Below, piece by piece: positions 8,701 to 17,400 of a stretch of 64,000 nucleotides of DNA (its first letter is position 1; each line of letters opens with the position of its first letter). Under the pieces are notes generated by a model that had not been told where the DNA came from, did not search any database, and was given only the letters and a program-made list of their open reading frames with translations. The position numbers and the translations under genes are program-made. Source of the stretch: Sulfuricella sp. (GTDB lineage Bacteria; Pseudomonadota; Gammaproteobacteria; Burkholderiales; Sulfuricellaceae); the NCBI GenBank assembly GCA_018336195.1, contig JAGXQV010000024.1, positions 1 through 64,000 on the forward strand. The letters run 5' to 3'.

Positions 8701-9609
8701 CTAACGAGGATAAGGTCCGCTCCGCCCCATCATTCCGTGGAGCAAGCCGAGCGTCATCATTTTCAGATTGACCAAGCGGGGCGGCGTTATCAAGGTAAAA
8801 AACCCCAGCTTTAGCAGCAAGCGATAAGCATCGTTGAATATCCAAACCCACGGTATGTAGCTCCGTTTATACAAGAGCACCGCATTCCGGAACAGATAGT
8901 AATTTCGGAGTGGCGTTCTTACCGATATCAAGCGTTTACCGTTTCGCCAGGAAACCACTTCGTCCCCCAGACTGTGATGCATTTTCGCCGAACACACGCC
9001 GTAGCTCTGAAACCCCTTTGCCTTGGCCCGCAGGCACCATTCAATATCGATGTAATCGATGAACAGCGATTCATCCAACATACCGACTTCTTTCAGCACG
9101 TCCAGGCGGATCAACGTTCCGGATGTGATCAGATAATCGACTGGCACAATTTCCGATTCCCGGGAACAGCAAATCTTCCTTATCAAGCCCCCCTCAAGGC
9201 GGATGAAGGGCGCCGGCGCCAAATGACGCGGATCGAAATATTGCGGACCAATCGCTGCGACATGCTTTCCCGCGGCGCGCAAGTCGCCTTCAACCCTCAT
9301 CAACTCGTCCAGCATGGATTCGTCAGGCAAGCTGTCCTGATCAAACATCGCCGCGTGGGTATATCCTTCGGAGACAGCCCAATTCAAGGCAAGATTGTGC
9401 GCTGCGGAGACGCCGAGATTTGCGCCAATCAACAGTAGCTTCACCCTTGGGTTGTCCGAGAACCGACTCAGCTCTTGCAGAGTTTCTTGCGCCGAGCCGT
9501 TATCCACCAGGATGACTTTTTCCGCCCTGTTTATCAGTATCTCGACCAGCCGGACTAAGGTTTGAATATCCGGGTTGAAGGTAACTATAGTTGCAGCTAG
9601 GCTGGGCAT
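8701..9609 (-). CDS. GT2 family glycosyltransferase (rhamnosyltransferase-like)
   Basis: The 302-residue protein starts with the GT2 fold (AATIVTFNPD, then VILVDNGS) and has a DQDSLPDE-type metal-binding loop near residue 90-100. A downstream catalytic region includes IDYIDIEWCLRAKAKG near residue 185-200. This architecture and length match bacterial dTDP-rhamnosyl or related transferases of O-antigen loci, but the sugar is not readable from sequence. It is convergent with galE and sits alone on its strand, with about 130 bases to the next gene upstream. It probably acts on the same glycan as the wbaP group. Confidence 0.85.
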   Translation of the reverse strand: MPSLAATIVTFNPDIQTLVRLVEILINRAEKVILVDNGSAQETLQELSRFSDNPRVKLLLIGANLGVSAAHNLALNWAVSEGYTHAAMFDQDSLPDESMLDELMRVEGDLRAAGKHVAAIGPQYFDPRHLAPAPFIRLEGGLIRKICCSRESEIVPVDYLITSGTLIRLDVLKEVGMLDESLFIDYIDIEWCLRAKAKGFQSYGVCSAKMHHSLGDEVVSWRNGKRLISVRTPLRNYYLFRNAVLLYKRSYIPWVWIFNDAYRLLLKLGFFTLITPPRLVNLKMMTLGLLHGMMGRSGPYPR

Positions 9610-9697
9610 GGATCGTTCTGAGTGGAAGGCTGAATTGCTCGTAGATTTCCGGGCAGAGCGAGGGCGCTAATGCCTGGAGTTCCGGTGCGACAAAACG

Positions 9698-9728
9698 AAG
9701 CGGCCCACACTTTACGTGTAGGCCGCTT
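9698..9728 (-). terminator. Rho-independent-like terminator after the Ig/FN3-like secreted protein gene
   Basis: A 13-base stem (AAGCGGCC extended by TACAC/GTGTG with one mismatch) with a short GTAAA-type loop starts about 15 bases after the stop of the gene at 9743-11602. It is followed on the minus strand by CGTTTTGT, a weak T-tract. Confidence 0.7.
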
Positions 9729-9742
9729 GTTCAATCAAAAGG

Positions 9743-11602
9743 CTATTTTACGACAGTGTAGATTTTCTTAACGACCAAATCGTCGCCTACTCCATAGCCG
9801 GCAAAGATATCCGTGCCAACCAAGGCCCCCACCGCGAGTTTGCCGTCCAGAATGGTGATATCGGTCACGAAAGCATCCTGGTAAGAGGGCAAAGCCCCGC
9901 CACTCCACGGCGCCCAACCACCCTTCTGGGTCAGGAAAAACAGGCCTCCGTAGGGAGGCATCACCGTTGCGGGAACCAATGCTGCGACGTAATTCAACTT
10001 GGTGCCCGTCGCATTGGATGCCGGGGTAACGGTAACCGAGATGACAAGGTTATCGTTCGTGCCGCTCGACCTACCGACGATAGATGCCGGGGTCACACTT
10101 GCCGAGTTGGTGACGAAACTTAGCGGCACTATCGACGTCTTGGCGGCGGATGTGTCTTCGGCGTAAAAGAACACCTGATAGGAAGTGTTGGCTGCCAAGC
10201 CGCTCAAGGTGAACGTTTTGGCAGTATTGGCGAGCATTGCATCGTGCCCCTTCAAAATTGCCGCCGCGCCGCTGCTATCCTGCTCGGCCTTGATTTGCGC
10301 AGCGGTAGGCGCCGTTGGCGCTGTGGTCGTGTAAGGGAAAGCCACCCAGTACCCCGTTGCCGCCGCACTTGTGGTAGCGGAAAAGACCGCACTGGTCGAA
10401 TCGATTTTGGTTATTCCCAATCCAGCCAAGCTCAAAGTGGCGGCGGCAGCAGGCGAAGCAACGGTAATAGTCGCCTTCGCGGCGTCTCCGGTTGTGCTCA
10501 AGCACGTAATCCCCGCCTGACTTGCGGCTGCGGCAGTTGCAACCACGCTACCAGCCGCCGTTGCCCCCCCGGTTGCCACCTGCGGGGCTGGGATAACGGA
10601 CGAGTTTGTCGACGAACAACTCTGAATAACCCCGTTTTGTGCGGTCAACGTGTAACTTGCACCGGGAGCCACCTGCTGGCTGCTAGGCGTCAGCGCAAAC
10701 GTCGGCGCGGTCACCGTGATGGAGGCTGTCGCAGTAGTTGGCGTAGCACCCGTGCTAGTACAGGTTATCGTCACTTGCGTTCCAGCGGCCGTTCCCGCCG
10801 CCACGATTGAAGAAGCGCTGGCGCCCCCGGTTGCCGGTGCCGGATTCGGCACGGCAGTTGGGTTATTCGAGGTGCAACTGGCGATGGTGCCGTTTTGCGC
10901 AGTCACGGTAACGGCTCCGCCGACCATAACTTGTTGGCTGGCGGCCGTTATCGAGAACGAGTTGGTAGCAGGCGGGGGGGTAGGCCCTCCCGTATTATTG
11001 CAAAAAGCGTTGGAAAGTCCGTCACAATCGCCACTCCCCCCTGCCCAACTTCTCAGCTTGCGCCACGTTTCATAGAGGGTGATGTCGGCAACATAGTAGG
11101 TAATGGTCAACGTTGAAAACGTAAAGGAGGCGCCTTGGGCCGCGACCACTAAAGACACAATTCGCGGCTCTGTCAAGGTAGTTTGGGCTGCAGAGCCAAT
11201 CGGCCAGAGCATCGGCGGACTCGCGCGCGTCGGGGTGCAAGTAGCGGGGGTGCCATCACAAACACCAAAGTTTGCCACCATCGCAGGAGACTCAACGGAA
11301 ACCCCCGCCAGATTCAGCCCCGGCGGCAACAGAACTTTTAAACGCAAGTCCTGCCCAGAAGCCAAAGTTTGCCAGGTAGTCGGAAAATTATTGCCAGTAA
11401 CAGCATTCGCGGGATTCTTGTGGTAGTTGTAAAGATATTGACTTCCACCCTGCTTGATTTCTGTAAACGTCCCAATAGCGTCAGGCAACAACTCATCGTA
11501 TGTAAAAGCGAAGGATGTAGCCGGAACCAAGAGAATCGCCCAAACGCAGGCAATAAATCTAAGTCCAACGAAACGAACAATTTCAGCAGATTTCAGCATC
11601 AT
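9743..11602 (-). CDS. Secreted multidomain protein with Ig-like repeats, FN3-like domain and a shared C-terminal domain
   Basis: I do not recognise a named family for the whole 619-residue protein. A signal peptide is clear (hydrophobic 10-30, cleavage near ATSFA). Residues 33-205 form a unique region with paired cysteines. Two tandem Ig-like repeats follow (about 216-300 and 301-385), each opening with a QQV element and carrying two cysteines. A fibronectin-III-like segment spans about 390-500. The last 115 residues contain GGWAPWSGGALPSY and end in a GYGVGDDLVVKK element that resembles the end of the metalloprotease at 29489-31090. AGGAAA precedes the ATG pair. With a T2SS and surface-glycan genes around it, extracellular or surface location is likely; the function is unknown. 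Confidence 0.8.
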   Translation of the reverse strand: MMLKSAEIVRFVGLRFIACVWAILLVPATSFAFTYDELLPDAIGTFTEIKQGGSQYLYNYHKNPANAVTGNNFPTTWQTLASGQDLRLKVLLPPGLNLAGVSVESPAMVANFGVCDGTPATCTPTRASPPMLWPIGSAAQTTLTEPRIVSLVVAAQGASFTFSTLTITYYVADITLYETWRKLRSWAGGSGDCDGLSNAFCNNTGGPTPPPATNSFSITAASQQVMVGGAVTVTAQNGTIASCTSNNPTAVPNPAPATGGASASSIVAAGTAAGTQVTITCTSTGATPTTATASITVTAPTFALTPSSQQVAPGASYTLTAQNGVIQSCSSTNSSVIPAPQVATGGATAAGSVVATAAAASQAGITCLSTTGDAAKATITVASPAAAATLSLAGLGITKIDSTSAVFSATTSAAATGYWVAFPYTTTAPTAPTAAQIKAEQDSSGAAAILKGHDAMLANTAKTFTLSGLAANTSYQVFFYAEDTSAAKTSIVPLSFVTNSASVTPASIVGRSSGTNDNLVISVTVTPASNATGTKLNYVAALVPATVMPPYGGLFFLTQKGGWAPWSGGALPSYQDAFVTDITILDGKLAVGALVGTDIFAGYGVGDDLVVKKIYTVVK

Positions 11603-11667
11603 TACTTTTTCCTATATATAGCAAACCGGAACTGGCATACAGACGCACAATAAACGAAAGCCAATAA

Positions 11668-11699
11668 AAAAGCCAGCCACCTTACGGTGGCTGGCTTTT
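11668..11699 (-). terminator. Strong Rho-independent terminator
   Basis: A perfect 14-base stem (AAAAGCCAGCCACC with GGTGGCTGGCTTTT) with a four-base loop lies 22 bases after the stop of the gene at 11722-13110. It continues into a run of T on the minus strand. The flanking A and T runs mean it could also work in the other direction. Confidence 0.92.
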
Positions 11700-11721
11700 C
11701 ACTAACCTAAACCAGGTAGGT

Positions 11722-13110
11722 TTAGCGGCCCATCGGGGAAATAACCGATTGAGTCACACCAGCCTTGTAGAAGTGCGTGTAACCGGTAGCCGGCACACCT
11801 TGAGCAGCCCACACGGTACCGTATTGGTCGGTACCAGCGCGATTGCCCAGGGTCATGAGGAACCAACCAGAAGCCGGATCCCATGCAGCAGAACCGCCAA
11901 CCAACTCAAAGTTCACTTCGTGAATCAACCAGCTACCCCCAACAGGGGAAACACCGCAAGGAGACACTACGCACAGGTCACCAACCACGCCAGGAGCGGA
12001 ACGCTCTTGATTGTCGAACAGCGACACGCCGTAAGCGACTTCACCCAGGTTGTAGAAGGGCGATTCGTAGGTCGTCGTCCCAGCAGCCTTGTTGGTGTAA
12101 CGTTGGCTTTGCGGGAAAATGTGACGATACTTGGTCGGGAAGGTCACTTCGAAGTTGGTACCGGCCTTCTCGTAGACGTTGGTGAACTTGGTGGTCGACA
12201 AAGCTGCTTCGATATCGGCCAGTGTGTCTGCACCAGCAGCGCCAAAGCTTTGGCCCACCAGAGTTTCCGCACCCAGCGACACGTCGAACGAGGGGTTGGT
12301 AACCAAGTAGGTCGTTGCACCTGCGGTGCTGGCGTTAACGCCATCACGCAAGGCAAGCATCGGAGCCATCAGACGATCCATGCCGCTCTTGATCTCAACG
12401 TTACCCTTCAACTGAACACGAGCGGTGTAATCAGCACCGGTGCGGGCTGCGCCGTCGTTGGTGATGTTGTTACCAGCAGCATTCAAAGCCGGCTTGGTTT
12501 GATCGAACACACGGATCAGATCATGCTTAGCCATACCTTGCTTGATGACAACCGCAGCACCTGCGGAAGGGTTAACTACCGTACCCGTCACAGCGTAAGC
12601 GCTAACCACTTCAAAGTGGCCTTGGGCGCAGGTATCTTCCGACGGGGAAGTACCAAAGGTCGGCTCTTGCTTGGTTAGATCGCGCATCGCGAACGTCACA
12701 CCACCAGCAACTTGGGAAGCAAACACAGCGGTACCATCGGTACGCTTGCTGGCCAGAATGGAGTCATCGTCAGACCAGATTTCCGGCTTGCCGGTCGTCG
12801 CGTTCAAACGAACATCAACGTAAGCCACGTCACCAGGGGTCAGATACAGAATCATATCCTTACACTCGTCAGAGTGCTTCTTGGAGCGGAAGACCAGCTT
12901 AGCCTTAACAGCGTCAGTCGTGCTGGTATTGACCACTTTAATCGACGTCGTGCTGTAGTCGGAAGCGCGAGCAATATACATATCACCCAGCAAAACCTGG
13001 CCAACACTGGTTTCGGACATACGAACTGCTTGCGCACCACCGCTCAACATCGCCCCGGTAACCAGCGCAGTCGCCATTGCGGAAGCCAACAATTTTTTCT
13101 TAAACATCAT
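11722..13110 (-). CDS. Abundant exported surface protein candidate (unknown family)
   Basis: The 462-residue product has a classical signal peptide (MMFKKKLLASAMATALVTG, cleavage near GAQA). The mature part is acidic to neutral and rich in beta-prone segments. Early motifs are SVGQVLLGDMY, KVVNTSTTDAVKAK and LYLTPGDV; from memory these resemble uncharacterised exported proteins of other Proteobacteria. Cysteines are few. Codon use differs from its neighbours: GCT, GGT, GTT and AAC are favoured over GCC and GGC, as in highly expressed genes. AAGGAG sits seven bases before the ATG, a candidate promoter with a long leader lies upstream and a strong terminator lies downstream. It is monocistronic, beside glycan assembly and export genes. 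An S-layer or surface-array role is inference; no SLH domain is visible. Confidence 0.75.
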   Translation of the reverse strand: MMFKKKLLASAMATALVTGAMLSGGAQAVRMSETSVGQVLLGDMYIARASDYSTTSIKVVNTSTTDAVKAKLVFRSKKHSDECKDMILYLTPGDVAYVDVRLNATTGKPEIWSDDDSILASKRTDGTAVFASQVAGGVTFAMRDLTKQEPTFGTSPSEDTCAQGHFEVVSAYAVTGTVVNPSAGAAVVIKQGMAKHDLIRVFDQTKPALNAAGNNITNDGAARTGADYTARVQLKGNVEIKSGMDRLMAPMLALRDGVNASTAGATTYLVTNPSFDVSLGAETLVGQSFGAAGADTLADIEAALSTTKFTNVYEKAGTNFEVTFPTKYRHIFPQSQRYTNKAAGTTTYESPFYNLGEVAYGVSLFDNQERSAPGVVGDLCVVSPCGVSPVGGSWLIHEVNFELVGGSAAWDPASGWFLMTLGNRAGTDQYGTVWAAQGVPATGYTHFYKAGVTQSVISPMGR

Positions 13111-13405
13111 TTAGTTCTCCTTGCTTAAAGTAAATTAAACACTAATGGAATTACCCAAACTGCCGGATCATCCAGAGCGACTTAAAAATTTTATGCCGTC
13201 TCCTAACCCCCCTGGAGTCGGGTAGCGCAATTTCTTGCTCATAACCACCCAAGACCTGGCACAAGCGTTACCACTACTATCTCGCGAGCTAATGTTAACT
13301 GCATTATTCAATTAGACGCAAGCGCATTTGCTTGTTTGGCGAACATTCTAAACGGGCTGTTGCTAAAATACAACAACACAACCTGCCGCTAATTTATTGT
13401 CTGAA
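13111..13405. other. AT-richer intergenic region with the leader of the abundant exported protein gene
   Basis: This 295-base region is AT-richer than its surroundings. It carries a promoter candidate at 13345-13373 and the AAGGAG ribosome-binding site near 13118-13124. The leader would be about 220 bases. I see no small open reading frame with protein-like features and no riboswitch fold that I recognise. Confidence 0.55.
13345..13373 (-). promoter_or_regulatory. Sigma-70-like promoter candidate for the gene at 11722-13110
   Basis: On the minus strand TTGTAT (13373-13368) and TAGAAT (13350-13345) are separated by exactly 17 bases. Each hexamer is a good but imperfect match to TTGACA and TATAAT. 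The predicted start leaves a long untranslated leader, which is common for stable mRNAs of abundant surface proteins. Confidence 0.45.
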
Positions 13406-14485
13406 TTAATTCAACTTAGTTTTTTCGGCAACCTTGATTATTACATCTTTCCAATTCACGGCGCAATGTTTCAGGATGCGCTTTCCCTCGACATACACCC
13501 TGGCTGCCCTCGCCATATCGCTCCGTGCACACTGATTTTCGAGCATAGCCGTCAGCGCTTCTTTCCAACAACGCGGTGAATTGTCGGCCAGGATGCCGGT
13601 TTTTCCTTGTTCAACCGTATGCTTATAACTTTCCACGTTGCTATATATCCCTGGAACACCCAGCAAGGCATAGTCCAGAAATTTGATATCGGATTTACTC
13701 GACGTGAATTGGCTGTCTTCCAGAGGCGCGATGGCAAGATCCCACATCAGGTTACGTTTCGCCCACGGAATAAAATTCGGATAGAAATGATTTCCCGCCG
13801 TGTCGAGCACTTTTAAAGGAAGCGCATCGAAACACTGGATGATGCGGTTATCTTCGGAAATACCCACCATCTGAAATTCAACCTTCCCTTGGTAAGCGCG
13901 CAGCACCGCCCGTAGCGGTTCAAGCACCATCAATAGATCGTTCAAATGGCTATGGGTACCCATGTAGCCGACAATCAGCTTTCCGTCGTCACGCGCCACG
14001 GGGGGTAAAGGAATATCCTCATCGCCGAGAAACAGCCTTTCGTCGAGGGCATTGGGTACCACAGCGACATTCGGGTTCAATTTGCCAACCCGCCGCTGCA
14101 ACGGTTCCGTCGACACCACCACGCCATCCGCCTTGCACAGAAAATAGCGGACGATATTGCGCTTCACATCGGTTGAAAACTCATGCCACGGCTGGCCGCG
14201 ATGCAAATCCAGGAGGTTGTCGTCCAACGTATAGATCAGTTTGGCGCCGATTTTACGGATTTCCGTAACCAGCGCTTCGGCAGACTGCAGAGTCGCATCG
14301 GCGCGCCAACCGCGCTCCACCAGCACGACGTCCACGCCGTCACGGGGAAATTCTGCGCCGCTGCTCATCCGAAAACTTTCGGCCAGCACAGGATGGGAAA
14401 ACGGGCGCAGCAGGCGGATTTGCCCGGAGCCGTGCGGATTACCGAAACGGTCGGTTTCACAAAGCAGGTGTACGCGCAACATCAT
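13406..14485 (-). CDS. GT4-like glycosyltransferase
   Basis: The start is the ATG pair at 14480-14485, overlapping the stop of the upstream giant gene (AATGATG) with GGGAGG just before. The product is 359 residues. It has a GT-B style layout: an N-terminal domain with LIYTLDDNLLDLHRG (about residue 80-95) and KADGVVVSTEPLQRRV, then PNALDE and VGYMGTHSH. The C-terminal donor domain has SDIKFLDYALLGVPGIYSN, the family 4-like loop that binds the nucleotide sugar. It is the last gene of the minus-strand wzm-wzt assembly operon and probably adds a sugar to the exported glycan. The donor is unknown. Confidence 0.85.
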   Translation of the reverse strand: MMLRVHLLCETDRFGNPHGSGQIRLLRPFSHPVLAESFRMSSGAEFPRDGVDVVLVERGWRADATLQSAEALVTEIRKIGAKLIYTLDDNLLDLHRGQPWHEFSTDVKRNIVRYFLCKADGVVVSTEPLQRRVGKLNPNVAVVPNALDERLFLGDEDIPLPPVARDDGKLIVGYMGTHSHLNDLLMVLEPLRAVLRAYQGKVEFQMVGISEDNRIIQCFDALPLKVLDTAGNHFYPNFIPWAKRNLMWDLAIAPLEDSQFTSSKSDIKFLDYALLGVPGIYSNVESYKHTVEQGKTGILADNSPRCWKEALTAMLENQCARSDMARAARVYVEGKRILKHCAVNWKDVIIKVAEKTKLN

Positions 14486-17400
14486 TGCCCGCCTCCCTCG
14501 CCGAACAAGGCCTGGAGTATCCTTGCGGCCGCCCGCTCCGGATGATATCGAGCAACATCGTGCAATGCCTGGCGTTGCAAAGCGGCGCGTAATTCGCCAT
14601 CCAGCACCAGCCGCTCCAGCGCCCGATAACAATCCAGTTCCGCCGACGTATCGACGAATAGGGCATTTACTTCGTCCTGGGCGAAGCTATCCGCCCCGCC
14701 GGCACGCGGAAGAATCACCGCAATGCCGCAACTCATCGCCTCCATGGCCGTCAGCCCCATGGCCTGGTAGGTCGAGAAATCGGCAAACACATCCATTTCA
14801 TTGAGCAACGCCGCCATTTGCCAAGGCGTCTGCTCGCCGCGATTGACGAATTCGAAGTCGCGCGGCAGCGCCTGGAATTTCGGATCGTCGGACTCGACGC
14901 CAAAAATCACGATTTCCACTTGCTGCGGGTAAGCATGCTGGATCATGCGCAGCACGCGCATAGTCAGTAGCGGCTCGCGGCGCTGGCTGCTGGGACGCAC
15001 CATGGCGCAGATGCGCAGCCGACCAGTCGGCGCTAAATCCTTCTGCCTGCGACGCGGCATGAAGGTATCCATTTCATAGCTCGGCCCGACCACCGCACAG
15101 CGCACGCCGGTTTGTTTCAATACTTCGTCACGATTCCAGTCGGTCTTGGTAAAACAGCGCATCTCGGGAATCGCCGTATAGGATCGCAAGGCAATCCGGT
15201 ACTCCGGGGAGTTTTCCTCGTAGAAATACGGCTCGAAATCCTGGATGTAGTAACCGATCACCGGCCTGCCGGACTTCCCTGCCAAGGATTCCAGCCATTG
15301 CACGGTATGGTTGGCGGTCGCGACCACCGCGTCGAAACGGCTGGCGATATCGGCGAAATCACCTTCGCTATCGGCATAGACCACCGGGATGTCCAGTTCC
15401 GGATAGCTGTCCTCGAACGGCCCACGCACCCGCCGCAGGTTGAGGATGCGCACATCCACCCCCATCGCGATCATCGCCCGCGCTTCGGAAATCACTACAT
15501 TGGCGCCGCCGCCGGCCGCCATTACCGGCATAACGAACAACACCCGCCGGCCTTCCCAGGAACCCAATCCCTGCTCGATCAGATTGCGCCGCTCCTCCCA
15601 CAACCGGGCGCGGGCGCGCAAGCCCTGCAATACCCGGTCTTCGCGGCAGGCCAGCACACCTTGTTCGATAAGCGGGTGACCGTGCTTGGCTGCCAGCGCC
15701 GCGCCCGCCAGGTCGCATAGCGCCTTGCGCCGTTCGTGCGAATAGCTTTTCGACTGGGCATGGAAGATATAGGCATCGTCCGCGACGGCAAGCTGCCAAC
15801 CGGCCTTGCGGGCGCGCAGACAGTAATCGTTCTCCTCGCCGTAACCGCGCCCAAAAGTTTCCTCGTCGAAATAGCCGACATCCTCAATCAGCGCCCGCTT
15901 GATGAGCAGGCAAAAACCATTGAGGAAGAGAATGCGCGGATAGAGGCGCGCCGAATGGCAAGCCACCAGGGTAGCCATTTCATCAAGAGTAACTCCCTCG
16001 GGCAAGGCATTGCAGGCCCAATCGCCATCCACTTCGAGCTCCGGCACGGATTGCCAGGAAGCGGTATTGCTGAGCGGCCCGACCATGCCGATGCTACGCT
16101 CGGATTCGGCGCACATCGCCATCCGGTCGAGCCAGTCGGGGGTGGCGATGGTGTCGCTGTTGAGGAGAATCACGTAATCGCCGCTGGCGGCGTACAAGCC
16201 CTGGTTGGCGGCAAACGTGTAGCCGCGCGCCTGGTCGTTGCGAATCAGCAGGGCATCCTGCCCAGTGGCGAATTCGCGCAGGTAATCGCGGGTCGGCTCG
16301 CTGCTGCCGTCGTCCACGATAATCAGGTTGTAAGGCGGCAGGGTATAACGCACGATGGACGACAGGCAGCGCTGCACGTCCTCCGGGGCATTGTGGACGC
16401 AGACGATGATGTCGGCGCTGGCTTCACGGCGCTGTAGCTGGACATCCCTGACCACCGGCAGCAGTTGCCACCACGCTTCCCGTTGCCCGCTGTCGACAGA
16501 TTCCGATTCCTGGCCTTCCGTACCGAAAACCGCGAACAGCAGAGCTTTGCGCAAACCGTTTTCAGACAACATCTTTCTACCCTGGGAGCTAGCCAAGCGC
16601 TTCGCTACCCGGACCAGCTTCCCCGCCAAACGCACGGGCCGGGAGATGCGCCACGAGGTAGACGCCACCAGCGAGGCAAGAAGCGCCTGCTGATGCTCCA
16701 ACTCGGCCTCCAGTCGCCCGTTGTCCACTTCATACCGATGCAGCCTGAGCATGGCGGCCTCAATCAGGCGATTGGCTTCCGCGACGAAGACTTCCTGTGT
16801 AAGCGGCTGATCGCATTTTTGCCAGACCGAAAAATACTCCTGACGGTTGTCGCGCCCGAACGACTCGAAGCGGCACACAGCCTTGATCCCGAGTACCGCC
16901 ATGGCGTCGTCGAGAAATTTCCGGAATGCTTCCGAATCCCAGGTATAGGCCTGTTCGCGCCGCATCCGCGCAGAGCGCAGCGCCTCGGCGATCTTGTCCG
17001 TGGTGGCGAGAAATATCTTGGGGTGGGCGACATGGAGGAACGTTTCGTAATTTTCGTCGGCAACCGTGGTCACGCTCCCCCGATAAGCGCCCAACAATTG
17101 TTCGAAAGGTGGGGCGGGGCGCTTTTTATCGAAGGAAAACAGCTTGTCGTGGGCTGCCAGCACCACCATGCCACCGTCCCGCACCACCCGGAAGGCCTCT
17201 TCAACGGCACGTAGCGGATTGGCGAGATGGGGCAACACGTCGTTCATCACCACGAAGTCCAGCGCCCCGCTCTTGAAAGCCGCCAATCCGGATTTATCCA
17301 GGTCGGTGACGACATCCACCCGCGCCAGCGCGTCGGGCTTGAGTTCGGCGAAAATCCGCAATGCCTCGGCGCGGCTGCGCACGTCGCAGTAAATCACCCG

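Noticed and set aside
11722-13110. S-layer gene as a firm call
   Set aside because: No SLH domain, RTX repeats or recognised S-layer family; abundance and context alone do not prove it, so it is kept as a candidate.
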